This document shows, in pieces, positions 23,885 through 36,700 of a DNA stretch of 64,000 nucleotides. Below the pieces are notes generated by a model that worked only from the letters and a program-made list of their open reading frames with translations, ran no database searches and was not told the DNA's origin. The stretch spans positions 36,337,001-36,401,000 of the forward strand of contig OY987265.1 in assembly GCA_963920665.1 (NCBI GenBank), given 5' to 3'. The position numbers and the translations under genes were made by a program. Within the stretch, counting starts at the first letter, position 1, and each line of letters begins with the position of its first letter. The stretch comes from Straminergon stramineum (lineage: Eukaryota > Streptophyta > Bryopsida > Hypnales > Calliergonaceae).

Positions 23885-24115
23885 GGCCGGGGTGGATTGA
23901 CCCCTCACTTATCCCCAAGGAAAAACCCTGAAATTTTTTATTTGTCACGCATGATAAAATTTGCAAATTTTGAATTCTTACTTGCAATTGGAGGCCCCAA
24001 ATTATTTTAGAAAGGTATAGAAGATAAATTAATGAAGTACAAAATAGAGGGTCTTTTTTTTACATACATCCTTGGATTGACTTAGGGACGAGTGAGGGGT
24101 CAATCCCCCCCGGCC
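23885..24115. mobile_element. hAT-like MITE, 231 bp
   Basis: The ends are GGCCGGGGTGGATTGACCCC and, reverse-complemented, GGCCGGGGGGGATTGACCCC; the inverted match extends about 37 bp with a few mismatches. The flanks are GTGTATGA (23877-23884) and ATGTATGA (24116-24123), an 8-bp target duplication with one mismatch, which fits hAT. There is no coding capacity. Confidence 0.8.
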
Positions 24116-24524
24116 ATGTATGAGGGGATGTTGTTGTAGTCAAAATGTCCAAGGGAGAAAGTTCATGAGTTGAGGGATTAAGTCAGTGCTTGGCCGCGTA
24201 AGATCTTGATTAAATTAATCGGAATGTTTATATTTCTTAACCCTTGAATGCCGGGCTGGTGATTGTAAAAATCAGCCATTTTGGAACCGTGTGACATCAT
24301 CCACTTTAGAAAAAATAGAAATATTCATTAGGAGTCAAACTACTATGAAAGATCTTTCCTTTCCACCCCTAATTCTAAGGATGAATAGTTGCAATTCTGT
24401 CCTACATAGGAGAATTCCTTGTCATTCAACAGACAATAAACGTCCGCCACGTTGTTTAGGGGTTAAGGTTAAGTAGATTGCAGGTGAAGCTGAGAGATGT
24501 GAGTCAGGGATAAATTACTCCTTG

Positions 24525-24620
24525 AAGAGACCCATCAGGCCACTTGTGGCTGATGAGTTTGTATTTTTTTCCCTTTTGCAATGAAATTCCTTTCATTTGT
24601 TTCAAAAGAAAAGAAAAGAT
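24525..24620 (+). mobile_element. Retroposon 3' tail (A-rich)
   Basis: Shares GGCCACTTGTG, TTTGTA, CAATGAAATTC and TTTCATT(T/C)GT, followed by an A-rich run, with 25,070-25,163. Two copies ending in A-rich tails suggest 5'-truncated LINE or SINE insertions. Confidence 0.5.
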
Positions 24621-25069
24621 TAGAAGCCAACAAGAAAAGGAGGACCTGAGGTAATTTATCTGATAAAATATTCTTGTTTGTGTAATAGGAAGTAGTTAAT
24701 TAATTGTGGCATAATCTTTATTGGGAGTTAAACTGGAAGCTATTATTCTAAAGTGTTACATCAGGAACTTCAAGGCATGTGAACATGGTGCCACGATGGT
24801 GCATTGAAATGCAATTAAGTGAATTTGGTGCCAACCTCCATACCAACCTAGTATGGATAAAATGACACTAAAATGACCTGTATGCGGCCTTTGGTGTCAA
24901 AATGGCACCTAAACAATTTGGCCCAACTTTTCTGATGTAAGTGTTAGAAGAGTTTTGGATTCTAATGTGAAGGATAATTAAGTTACATTGAGTGCAGTTT
25001 GTAAGTAATGAAGAAGACAAGTTGACTTGTTAAGTATATCTAGTTTTATGTTAAAATTGGAATTGTTTT

Positions 25070-25163
25070 CCCCAGCCAGGCCACTTGTGTCTAGCCGGTT
25101 TGTAAATTTTTCCTTGCAATGAAATTCTGTTTCATTCGTGTAAAAAAAATAAAAAAATAAATT
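25070..25163 (+). mobile_element. Retroposon 3' tail (A-rich), second copy
   Basis: Same terminal motif as 24,525-24,620: GGCCACTTGTG, TTGCAATGAAATTC and TTTCATTCGT, ending in a run of A residues. Confidence 0.5.
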
Positions 25164-27699
25164 GGAATCTTTTGGTTGGTCATAGCCACTGATTGGTTTT
25201 GTCAGGCAGGTCGAGTAGCGAAGAGTAGTTAAAGGTGTAGTTATTAAGTCTAATTGACATATCAAAAAGTCTTGAAATATATTCTTGAAATTTGTGAGTG
25301 TAGAAATTAAAGAAGCGACCTTATTGATTATATGTTAATTAGTGAGAGTAATGAGTTAGTCCAATTGTCAAGTACTCCCTTTGTCTCAAAATGATCTTCT
25401 TGTTAGAGAAAATGTTCTAGATTAAGGTTGATAATTATATTAATTTTTTAAAAATTATTTCTTGCAACTATCCTATTCTAATTATCAATGAAAGGAAATT
25501 TCAATGTACCATCATTTGGATATCAAATACGAAAGTTATGATGAATCAAAAAAAATTTGGTAGATATTCTAACAGCACTTCTTCAACAATAGATACATAT
25601 TGATATAAGAGGTGTTTATGATGTGATCATCTATTCATGTGGTGCTTCAAGGCACCTGTAACACATTCGGGTGTCCCTACCTTAAATCCAAACTGCCTAA
25701 CTAACTATATGTGGTCAATCCAAACTTTTAGGCTCATTTCAATGTGGGCAATTAAATTCCTTTGATTGTTAAATTTTTTTTATGGATAGTATTGAAGATG
25801 AACTAGTGGAAAATTTCATTTTTCACTGCAAAAAGTAAATATTTGATTTTTGAGAGGTTCTCAGAGGCATATAAGTGTACGACATTAGAGAAAATATGGC
25901 CCTTGTAGAGTTATATTTGACTCATTAGAAGAGATTTGGGGACAAAAGAACCCCTTGAGTCCTTTGCAATTCCTAGATTGTGGCAACTGTCTACAGCATT
26001 GATTTGACGTGGTCGAGACCATGCCACATTAGAAAATATTAATTATTTATTAAAAATTTTAAAAATAAAATTTGAATTTTTTTTAAATCAGTTTTTAGTT
26101 TTTCAACACTTTTAGAAATTTTTGAAAAAAAATTATTATTTTTATTAAAATTTTTTGTATGTATTGGTTGGTTCAAAGTTCCTAAATTGCAAAGGGAAGA
26201 GCCCTAAAACAATCCTCCCTTGCCCTCAAATCTCTCCTAAAGATCGGTAGATGTGTAAATCTTGTTTTTTTGTTTTTGTTTTTGTTTTCCTTTTCTTTTC
26301 ATTTAAAAAAAAATTAGTTCTTAGTCTACAATCTTGCATGGTACACCAAATGTTCTCGAGGGCCCAAAACAATTAATTTTTAAAAATTAATTTATTAATT
26401 TATTATAATTTCAAATTCTCACATAGTCAAATAGTCCTACGTAGGGTCTAGATTTCTTCTAATGATTAGTGGAAGAATAAAGCTTGCCAATTTCACTTGA
26501 TTTCAGATCTAAAAAATTATAATTATCCATTTGCTTTGAAAATTATCCCAATGGAAAGAGTAAAGTATTTCTATGATTTTCACTATTCCAAATTTAAACA
26601 TGCAAGTGTTGATTTGGAGTTATTTGCAATTTCTATTGGAAAAAAAAATTGTATTTCAACAATTGCAAGGTAGATTGTGTAATGAGTTTGATAGCTCTTC
26701 ATTAGAACTTTAGTTTTTTAGAAGTGCATTTTGGTAGGCTCAATTTCTAGTTGTTCATGTTACCTCCAATCTCCAAAAACTTTGATATGCAAATTTCTAA
26801 AACATTGTGGGGAAGGGTAGCATACTAAAAATATGATTCCTACATTTCTCTTGTCATAATTACACAACTCCTATGCAATTTTGCACTCAAAACTACTACA
26901 TACATTAATAAGAAAGCTCTTTAAACATCTATATAGTTAGATTATGAAAAAAATAAACAATTTGCTTCATCACAGATAATTGTAAGCCCATGCTCTTTTT
27001 TCATAGGAAAAATACTTTTGGAAAGGTTTGCCTACTTAGGGGTTAATGTTGCCATATAAAGTTGTTAACATTAGTAATGTCATTGACATTTAGTATTATA
27101 TTTATTATCAATATTGCAAACACTAAATAACATTATTAGTATACCATCCAAGAGGCTATGGAGGTGGAGCACTCTAAAGGATCATTGCAAAAAAGACCGT
27201 CTAGTTTTTGTAGCATTTTGCACATTATTCTTGATTTTTTCGAGAGTATTGTATAATTATAAAAACAATTTTTAAAAATTATAAAAACTATGTTTAATGT
27301 ATACACCTTTAAGAAGAAGGTACCCTAGGAAGGAAGAGCATAGAAAAATTCTCTAAGTAGGAGAACGAGAAAAGTGCAAAATCTTGTGAAAATAGGTACT
27401 TTCACATTTTAATTTGTAAAAAATAGGAAAAACAATTTTCAAAGAAACTAAAAATTTTCCATTTGGGAAGACTTCATGGTGAAGAGATTTTACTAAGAGA
27501 ATGATCTTGAAACCATTTTCCATGTTTAGAACTACGTGCGCAAGGGAGCCTTGTTTGCATGAACATAGAGGGCATAAAATAATGTCTTTTTAAGTGATCT
27601 TTGGTAGGCACATGCTTGACTAGTGTGGGGAATAGACCACAGAAATTTCATCTCTATATCATTAATTTTGGGTATTCCCCAATACTAAAAACCCCTAAA

Positions 27700-27912
27700 C
27701 CACAAAGTGTGACAAATTAGCTAAATTAAAATTTAATTATAAATTGATTTTTGAAAATTTCTGAAAAATAAGGGATCTAATTACTATCAAGTTATCCATC
27801 TCCAATAAAAATTTCAAGTTAATTGGGTTCATACTTCAAAAGTTATAGCACATAAGAACTCCATCATTCCAAGTGTGATGCAAAATAGTACTAGTCTTTC
27901 TTGCAATCACCC
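27700..27912 (-). repeat. Member of the GGGTGATTGCAAGAAA repeat family
   Basis: The reverse complement starts AGGGTGATTGCAAGAAAGAC and runs parallel to 39,025-39,200 (shared ATGATGGAGTT, TATAACTTTTGAAG, AACCCAAT). It is an interspersed element of unknown class. Confidence 0.6.
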
Positions 27913-28247
27913 TAAAAGGTAGGAGGTAAGGTAGGAGGGGCAAAATTTGTGTGCATTCTAGTAGTTGGTCCTATAATTAAGCTATAAATTGTCACTATAT
28001 TGATATTAAAATGATCTTCCATGATGACATGCAAAATTTTGAAAGTGTTTGGGCCATTTTGTTAATAATGAAGCAATAAATTTGATTACAATTTAGCTAC
28101 GCAATATATGTGCTCACTTTTGAAGTTTATGGTTATGGTACTAATCCAATTTGTTTAACAATCTTTTTAATGTCACATCTAACTACTTCTAGACTTTTGA
28201 AAGTCCATAATTAATAATAGAAAAAAAATGGTCATTAGGAAATAATG

Positions 28248-28325
28248 CAAAACATTGGGAGATCTATACAAAACATCAAGAGATCAATGCAAAACATTTG
28301 GAGATCTATACAAACATCTGGAGCC
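28248..28325 (+). repeat. Minisatellite, unit about 21-22 bp, four copies
   Basis: Repeats of the form AAAACAT(T/C)(G/A/T)(G/A)GAGATC(T/A)AT(A/G)CA. Confidence 0.75.
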
Positions 28326-29599
28326 CTCTGGATTTTTTTTCCAAAATTCACTAAATAGTCTAGAAGTAGTTAAATGTGACATTTTAGTTCAAATTTCTCA
28401 ATCTAATTGTATTGAAAGAGAAATCTTTGTGCTCAGCAAAAACAAGGTTGAAGGCTTGATTTAACAAGCAAATGCATTGGATTCTAGCTTGCGCAGGGGT
28501 CTTAACTGAATCATGCAATTCAATGATATCATGATCATGTAATTTTTATAATTGAAGTCTTTGCAAATGCTTCCGAAGCTTAGTAGACAGCCTTAATCAA
28601 ACACGCTTTCAATGACCACATCTGCTACTAGCTACCGCCATGAGTCAAGATCGGTGAGGATTCAAACCCGAAGATTGGTAGTGAGGACAGTGAGAGAGAT
28701 ATATGTGGCAATGTCCTCAAATTTATGGTTCCTGTTAAGAAGAGTGCATGCCTAGTAGTGAATTGGAAGGAGGGATTGAGGGAATGCTACTGGGTAGAAC
28801 TTCAACTAGGCGCACAAGTTGGAGGTGGAGGAGGCGTACTACGAACCAATAGTACAAGGGATTTTCAAGCCTTCCGCAAAATGCAAAACAAGGGAAGAGA
28901 CCGAAGAATCAAATGAATTGCAGTAGTCGGTGGCTATCCTACGGCGACATCCACTGGTGCAACAGTAACCCACGAGACCAATCCCAATTCGGGAAGCGAT
29001 GAGTACGTGACGGTAGGTTCATGGATTTCGATGGGTTCACAGAGTTTTCAATGGGAGGTTCAGTTCTTGTTCCTTGACTTTGAAATTCCCGGACTCAAAG
29101 ATTCAATCACCTTAAGTGTTTCTTTTGACCTCTTGTAGAATTTAAGTAAGTGTAATTCCTAATCAATGGATCACATCCTACAATTCTAAACTAACTCCAC
29201 CCCTACTGACTCAATTTTTCAGTACGAAATATCACCAGTTTGGGGACACATCTACCTCAATACAAGGATGAGCCTAAACTCCCATGAGGAAAAGTTCATG
29301 CAATGAGCAGATGCCGCATGATTCTATGAGCTTTCTATGAAGACACAAAGTAGGTTTATGGAAAACAAAGGATTGATTTATACTTTATGCGGCCTGAAAC
29401 GTAAATCAATACTTACCCTAATTTTAAGAGTTTTATGTAGAGTTGTGTCACAATTTTTGGCTCCGGAATCAAGCCAAATTAGCTTAATTGACTATGATGG
29501 AAGCATGGTCGATTTAACGATTCATCCGGCCGTGCTTGAAAACTTACACTTCTTCCAATTCATGCCTAAGCATGTTTAGGGTCAGTACAATTTCGGCCT
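28326..29599. other. Intergenic
   Basis: No gene recognised. A few short frames exist (for example 28,725-28,916), without family features. Confidence 0.45.
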
Positions 29600-29689
29600 T
29601 ATCCTTGCTGCAAACACTAATTAAGGGTTAAGCGTCCCTGTGAGGTAATTAAGGTTGATCAACCTCCGAAGCTTGATTCGGAAGGCAGT

Positions 29690-30290
29690 AGAATCATTTA
29701 ATGCATTATAGGTTTCACTGTCCACCATGTACAGGTAACAGACGTGTTCATGAATCCTCACTAAACTAGAGACACAAACTTGCAAAAGTCATACGTACCA
29801 GGAAGTGCTCGAGCTGCATGTAGCAACCAGTACACCTCTTGTATCAATGAACTTCACTTATATCAGCACCCAACGAATGTGTGGGGTCTACTCAACCCCA
29901 GATTTTGAAGGCAAAAGAATCACAAATTTATTGCATTATTGGTTTCATTGTCCACCATATAACGGTAACAGACATGCTCATGAATCGTCACTAAACTAGA
30001 GACATAAACTTGCAAAAATCATGCTAGGAAGAGCTAGGCTAAGGCTGTGGCAACAAGTGCAGCTCGTCTACGTAGAACTATCAATGAATCCCATTTTTCT
30101 TCAACGATACTTATTAACACCTCAATGAATGTGTCTCTTTTTGTAAACTTCCAAAATACATACTAGGAAGACGAGCACTATTGCAACCAGCGCAGCTCGT
30201 GTACGTCGAACTGCCAATGAATCACATTTTCCTTCACCTATACTAAATGATTTCCACCACTATCAAGCTGCCATGAATGCGCAATTTCGT
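29690..30290 (+). repeat. Nested local duplications downstream of GLP copy 2
   Basis: The block with GCATTAT(A/T)GGTTTCA(C/T)TGTCCACC and CACTAAACTAGAGACA occurs at about 29,702 and 29,933. The block with (C/G)CAGCTCGT(C/G)TACGT(A/C)GAACT occurs near 30,058 and 30,198. The other units have one copy of each. Confidence 0.7.
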
Positions 30291-30326
30291 ATACAGAATT
30301 CCAACGAATGCTAGCTTTCAAGTTTA

Positions 30327-31672
30327 TCAACCCCAGTACCTCGGAGTCCCGCTCTTCAAATCCTTCACAGTACTGGCATTCACACCGAACGACCTCTCAA
30401 TCACAGCACTGGTGATATTGGGCACGAAGATCTGGTTGGACGTGAACAAGAATCCAGGGTTTTGAGATGTCAGCGTGTTGAACGTGATGGCGGTTTCGTT
30501 CCCCACGTTGAGCTGGAAGTGCTGGCTGGCTTTCGGGAAGACGGTGAAGTCGCCGACTTCGAGAACGGAGGCAAACAGCTGGTTGTCGTCGCTGATGAAG
30601 CCTGTGTAGATGGAGCCTTTCAATACGAAGAGAGTCTCCGAGGCGCGAGGGTGGGTGTGGAGGGGGATGACGCCGCCAATGTCGAAGTCGAGACGGGCGT
30701 GGGTGATGCCCATCGTGTTGAGGCCGGGCATTTGTTTCACGGAGGCCAGGTCGGCGGTGGCTCCCGTCTCGGACACGGAGGTCGGGTACACTGAGGGGAA
30801 GCACAGTACAGAGTTAGGTCTACGAATCTGAGGATATACAAGACTACTCATTTGCATTCAAGGGGAGCCCATAACAGGAGAGAGATCCAAAAATTCCAGA
30901 GCCCGAGTATATTCCATTGTGCATCCCAGGAATTTCACAACTTGAATAAGATCAAATAGAGTCTGAAATTCCATACTCAAGCTTCGAAATTCCATGGTTG
31001 CAGTAAATATGGATGAATTTTCGAAGTGAATTCCATTGTTGCACTACGGACTATTTGGATTCCATACTCATGTTTCGGAATTCCGTGGTTGAACTATGGA
31101 CTAATTGGATTTCTCTAGAGCGATAGCCCACTGAAATTAATCATAGAAAACACTACACATGTATCCAGGAATTTGAAGCGACACCCCACAACAAGCATTC
31201 AAGACTATATACCCCCTATAAGACAGCATAAGTAACAACCTCACAAGATCGAGTCACAGTTCGAACATCTCATAAGAATTTCTAAAATTTACGACGGTTA
31301 GCTTAATACAACCAACACTGAATTAGCACCTACTCATTGCTCGATCAAAACCAAGAAAACGTGATTCCCATTCCCCGAACTCCTCGGGATTGATATCGGA
31401 TTTTCGGTATTCCATTTTCAAAAATCAAAACTGATAATCTTGAGTACGTGAGTAGGAATTGGAGATAGCTTACAAGGTTTGCGGAATCCGGTGTACGTGA
31501 AGTCCTTGGCGGTGACTGTGTCTCGAGCCTTGCACGGGAACCCATTCACCACCACCGAGGACGTCAGATCCGCCACGCAGTAATCCTGTAGGGGGTCGGG
31601 ATCTGCAGCATTCGCAAACTGCAGAGCGCCCAGAAATGCGCAGGCGATCACAAGCCAGTACATGGCGGCCAT
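30327..31672 (-). CDS. Germin-like protein, copy 2
   Basis: Exon 1 is 31672-31474 and exon 2 is 30790-30327, with a 683-bp intron in the same position and phase as copy 1. The product is 220 residues; an in-frame ATG at 31681 would add three. The signal peptide is MAAMYWLVIACAFLGALQ..., and the Cys pair, HTHPRASE box 1 and PKASQHFQLN box 2 are all present, with the same Gly-to-Ala change in box 2. Exon 2 is nearly the same protein as copy 1. Exon 1 differs slightly (SSVVVNGFPC). A TATA box lies about 160 bp upstream. It is likely expressed independently. Role as for secreted Mn-binding GLPs. Confidence 0.93.
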
Positions 31673-31830
31673 AACTAGCAACTCAGTTGCAATTGGAGCA
31701 ACAATACGAATGCCAAACTGAGAACTGTGATCGATCGAAGAGCTAGCTTCAGTTCGTAGAAGTGCACAATATACGTACTCGACGTTGTGAATGATCGATT
31801 AAGGTTTGGTTAGTTGTGGCTGTATGATGA

Positions 31831-31840
31831 GCTATTTATT
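31831..31840 (-). promoter_or_regulatory. TATA box of GLP copy 2
   Basis: AATAAATAGC on the minus strand, about 159 bp upstream of the ATG, in conserved context. Confidence 0.6.
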
Positions 31841-32363
31841 CTTCATGGAAGCTAGGTTCTGTTTCTCATCAGCTAGCATTAAACCGCGGCATCTCGGAGC
31901 TGCAGCAGGTTCCAGGACATGAAAGTGTAGTGACTGCACGCGGAACTTGTATCAAATGGCGTCTCAGTTCTGGCTCCGTGCTTCATACTCCATTCTCGGT
32001 TGACATCGTCGAAAGCACCGCCTCTGTTTCGTGCAAGCTCGTAAGGCTGATTCTGTCAACCCCCCATTCATTTTGTCAATGAAGGTTTTTGCTTAAGTGT
32101 TATCAATTTGTTCCAAAGTGTGAAAAGTGTGAAAAGTTGTGAAAAGTCGACAACTATATCCCTGGCGCTAAAGTACGTGAACGGTTTGGGGTGTTTCTGA
32201 AGGAGGTTAAAGCATCCACCAGTAAGATATCGATACTTCAACCTTGAAAGGATGAATGAGATGCATAAATTCTTCATTTCTACATTGATCTGCAAAGCCA
32301 TCCATCGGCCACTTTTTGGCTGCTGTGCCTTTCTACCTTGATTGTCGAAACAAGCTAGCAGAC

Positions 32364-32440
32364 TGCCGTTAGCTTAGCGGTCTACATCGACTTGCCTGTC
32401 GGAGTCCTGGGTTTGCAGGTTCAGTGGTGGTGCAGATCAA
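32364..32440 (+). repeat. tRNA-like (SINE-like) sequence, unit 2
   Basis: TTAGCTTAGCGGTCTACATC ... GGGTTTGCAGGTTCAGTGG, nearly identical to unit 1. Confidence 0.5.
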
Positions 32441-32820
32441 GGGAGTGAGAAAGGCACAGGATTCGCATATTCAAGTAGACTGAGAGGTTGGATGCTTCGA
32501 AAACTGACACATGGAGTGTGAACAGAACCGTGGAATGGTTTAAAGTAGTTTACCTCAGTTTGCGTCATTCTCATGCTTGTGGAAATCCTGGTGGAAATTG
32601 CTGAGGTCAGCACTCCCGTATGGGTACTCTTGAATTTTTTATTACAGTTCTCAGGGATTTTCTACTGAATTGGAGAGGAGGGGAGTGTCGGTATTGTTTA
32701 CGTACGAAACTTAAATGGACCCCATTTCAGCCTCAATGGATGAGGAGAGACATGTTTTTTTTTCTCATAAACTAAAAATTCCATATCAACTTATTTTTTT
32801 GAAAATTTTGAAGAAACATG

Positions 32821-33042
32821 CACTACAAAAGAAAGGGGTGTTTTAAATGAGTTTCTTAGGTATAGTCTTAGATATAAGATTATAAGTAATGATCTTTAAG
32901 GAGATTTTTAGTAAAAATTTATCAGAAATACATGTGTTTTTAATCAAATCTTACTAAAAATCTCTTTAAAGGTCATTATTTGTAATTTTATGATGAGGAC
33001 TATACTTCAAAATTCACTTAAAATACCCTTCCTCTTGTAGTA
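32821..33042. mobile_element. CACTA-type MITE, long hairpin
   Basis: The left end CACTACAAAAG and the right end ...CTTGTAGTA are inverted (last base changed). The inverted match runs about 100 bp per arm (shared TATAGTC, AATGA(T/C)CTTTAA and GAGATTTTTAGTAA). ATG flanks both ends (32818-32820 and 33043-33045), the 3-bp target duplication expected for CACTA elements. Non-coding. Confidence 0.8.
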
Positions 33043-33291
33043 ATGGTTGATCAAGATCTTCTAGCCATTAAATCATTGAGGTTATGTCCAATAATATGAA
33101 AGTAAAGGTTTGTTGTGAGAAAAAAATAGACTATTGATACTTCTTTGTGTCAACATGCTATTTTTCACCATCATGAGACTTTACATTCACATTACCTAGT
33201 TCAAAAACTCAATTGACCCCATTTGAATACAAATGAGGTCCTTTTATTAATTGGATGAAGAGAAGTATGTTATTTTTTAAAAATGTGGTCT
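33043..33291. other. Short intergenic spacer
   Basis: No gene seen between the CACTA-type MITE and the next element. The last five bases are the GGTCT target duplication of that element. Confidence 0.5.
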
Positions 33292-33706
33292 TGTCGTGAG
33301 ATAGAAACTCGGAATCTACCAGGTTAGTATAAAATGGGTCTATAATAATATGGAATTTTTCAAAATTTCCAATATGCAAATAGAATTAGAATCCTCTTAG
33401 CCTAAACATTGTACTAAGGCTGAGAGGATGATCCAGGTGTTCCGTAAAAGGATCCAAGACGGATCTGGATTCTGGAAACCCAAATAGTGATAGCCTACGA
33501 TCTAGAGTTCCGGGCTAGGAATCTAGGGAGCCGTTATGGGTAAACAGTCTACTACTAGGAACGGTTGGTAGGATGACAGGTACTTAACCCCGCCACTCCC
33601 ATTTCTCCTTCCTCTTTCTTCCGCAACAGTTTTGTGCTCGTATAAGTTGAGTGAAAGAGTGGTGAGTTAGTGATCATTTTAGTAGTTCAGTTAGTTCCGG
33701 TTTACG

Positions 33707-36700
33707 ATGGTAGAGGGAGATATCTGTAAACCACTAGTTACGGCGAGGATGGTCTATCCGACCATTTTGGAAAGGCTGAGCGATCGGTCGTAGTTAGAAG
33801 ATGACCTGAACACGATAGGGTGTGTTGGCCTGTTCCTTAGGCCATGGACTCCGAAGAACAATTGGATGATTCAGGAGCTCATTATAGGAGCTTCAAAATT
33901 AGTATGAGTTGATAGTGAGGGGATGATTTGGAACCTGGACGGATGAGGTTTGGACAAAGGTATACGGATTCCCCAGGAAGGGATCTGGATGAACTTCTCA
34001 AACGGATAAGTTCGTAGTGGGGAAGTTTAAGAATGCAACCCATTCTAAGGAAGGGTACATCATTAGTGACTATTTAGATGGGAGGCAGAAGCAGGTCTTA
34101 GAATTCCTTATCCCGATCTTGTATCCGAAAAAGCCTACTTGGGTTACAATCATGGTAGCCAACACCATTTTTGGTGCAATAGAGGGTAGACCAATCAACT
34201 AGGGGAAAGTCATTGGAGCAGTGGTCTCCAAGCTTGCTGCCAATGTAGGAAAGGCTAAGACCAACCCAATTGGTCCTTACCTATTCCACCTCTACCACTA
34301 TGCGAAACTTTTGAATGATGCAGAGATGGTAGAATACAACACCGGATCCACAATCCTGTATTACGGCCTCATAGACGAAGTGGAGGCGGAGCAGCTGACA
34401 TTCAAAGAAAAGGAAGAGCAGCTCATAGATTGGAGACGAAGGAAATCTACCGATCTGACTTCACGAGGGAAACTCCCTGTTCCGAAGAAGGTTCCGGAGA
34501 AGCAGGAGGAAGAAATCTCCAGATTCTTCAAGACTGGATTCAATTGGGTGTTGTAGGTGTAGGAGTACTATGAGAATTTGGCAGATCTTCTCAAGAGGAT
34601 CAACAAGGAGTTGAAGGTTGAGCCAAAGGAGATACTCGATGTAGTGAAGAAACTTCCGAATCCGGAAGAGCTGGGATGGAAGGAGAAGTAGATTAAGAAT
34701 CTAAAGAAGGAGAAGATTGACCTCCAATCCAGATTGAGTTGGGCAGAAGGAGAATTAGCCATAGCGAAGCAAAGGGAGAAGGAAGCTCTGGAGCTTGTCA
34801 AGAACCTATCCGGTCTAGTGGATAGATCTGCGGAACTTGTTGTCAAGGCCTCCCTCATCTAGAATCGGCTAATGGAGAAAGGACATTTAACTGGATCCAA
34901 GGTAGTTCGGATCTTGGTTGACTTCTCATCAAGGATGGATTCAGTGCTGAAGGAGATGCGCTAGCTCTTAGGACAGATTGATCCGGATTGTATTATGGAT
35001 TTTTCCCACTTTCCGAAAATCCACTTTGACATGGAAACTCTAGTGAAGTTAACGACATCGTTGCTACTTCCGTCAAGACCGGAAGTTCCTAGGGAGACTC
35101 TTCGGCATTCAATTGAGCCCTTCTCAACTTAGCTAGAGAAGACCATCCGGGGGAGCGTGAAGGCAGTTTGGGAGCTAGTCAAGTAGCTAGACGCAACACG
35201 AGATTTAGTGCCACTGGAAGTTACCGTCTTGCCACCGATTCCGACAATCCGTCTTCTTGAGAAGGAAACCCTTCAGACACCCAAATTGCTTATTTGGAAT
35301 GACTGTCAAGACCCTCATGACAAGGCGTGCCCATGCCACCTTGGAGAGAAAGGGGGACATTAGGGGTGACTCCCCAAGCCTTGCAAGAGATGAGGTGAGA
35401 GGGACTAGGAGTCCCGAGCGATCAGAGCGTGTTAATGCTCTGATCTAGACGAATTTGGGGGTGTGCGATATATGCTTGGAAAGGTCTTGAGGAGACGCTT
35501 CTAGCCGTCCAAAGAACGCGTGATTTCGATTGGGGAGTCAAAAGTTATGGACGTTCAAAGGTGGGGGTGTCCCGGTGGCGCCGGGACACTCAAGGGCTAG
35601 GAGGGAGGGGTTCATGAGGAATCCCTCCATGAAGTATGTCATGTAGCATATCCTTGAAAAGCTAAGAAGACAAGGACGCAGGATTGACAAGTATTACGAG
35701 GTTCTAAGGTAGGAGCCTCAAGTTATGGCCAAGAGAAGTGCCGTGGTGAAGGCGTAACGCCTCTCCCAATGCACCCAAATCTTTGGAGGGCGATAACTTT
35801 GCGAGGACTTGTCTAAATGGGACAAGTGAGTAGTGCATCGGCATCTACTCGTCGAGTAGATGTCGAAAATGGGGTCGCATGTGATATTTGGAGCCCAAAC
35901 CGCAAAGTTATGCCGGGTGGAATTTCGGAAGTCTCAAACTAAAGCAAATCGGGAGAAATGAGGTGGTCTTCCAAAACCAAAGTGGTTTTGGGAGTCCCCT
36001 TTGACATACAAGGGGGGGGGGGTCTGCTGAATCCCATAGAGAGTATTATAGGAGGGGTTGGTCTCTCTCCTCACTCCCTCTTGGAACCTTGGTGAGTCCC
36101 GGTGACTCAAGGTTGGTGGTGTGAGGTCACCGCCACTCCAAGGCACCATGGGACACTTGTGGATGTCCTGTGGCACCGGTTGGGTGGAGTCCCACTCCTT
36201 GCTAGGCTATGTTGAGGTGTCCCAAATGGTGAGTCCCGGTTAGTGATGAAGTGGAAAGTAACAAATACACAAGGAGCATAGTATGGAGTTGGGATGACAC
36301 TCAAGGGCGGTTAGGACCATGGTGAGTAGTACCACCACGGGTCCTTACACAATAAGATGGAAGTTCCGCCCCATGTTACCAAGTAACATGCCCTAGTGTC
36401 ATGATGGGTGTGTGTGTGTGTGTTAGTAGTCCCGATGATTGAGACTTAGCACAAAGAGTTGGAATGGAAGACTAACATTGGATGTGTATGGCATGTGTAA
36501 TGTTAGGAGAGCGTGACCCTTGGTGCCACTAAAGTGTTAAGTGCTTGGAAAGCATTGGAAGGTGGACTTAAGGTGGTAAGTGTCACTAAGGGGCGTGACA
36601 GTGACCTAGCGGACCGGATTGCAAGACTGAAGAATCTTGTCCGGACTCATTTGGAAAGCTTTGAGCATATGCAACAGTCTCAACCAAGGCAAGAGAGGAC

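Larger units (their letters stand above)
24621..28247. other. Intergenic with decayed repeats
   Basis: No gene seen. 25,070-25,163 is a second retroposon tail. 25,505-25,690 is a diverged relative of 4270-4480. 27,700-27,912 is a minus-strand member of the GGGTGATTGCAAGAAA family. The rest is AT-rich. Confidence 0.5.
29600..32720 (-). repeat. GLP-bearing duplicated unit, copy 2
   Basis: Aligns with 16,060-19,065 and 40,680-43,560 in the same orientation. It includes the GLP gene, TATA box and tRNA-like block. The 3' flank is longer than in the other copies because of local tandem duplication (29,690-30,290). Confidence 0.75.

Noticed and set aside
28248..28325. CRISPR-like array
   Set aside because: The 21-22-bp units are contiguous with no spacers, and this is a plant nuclear sequence. 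It is a minisatellite.
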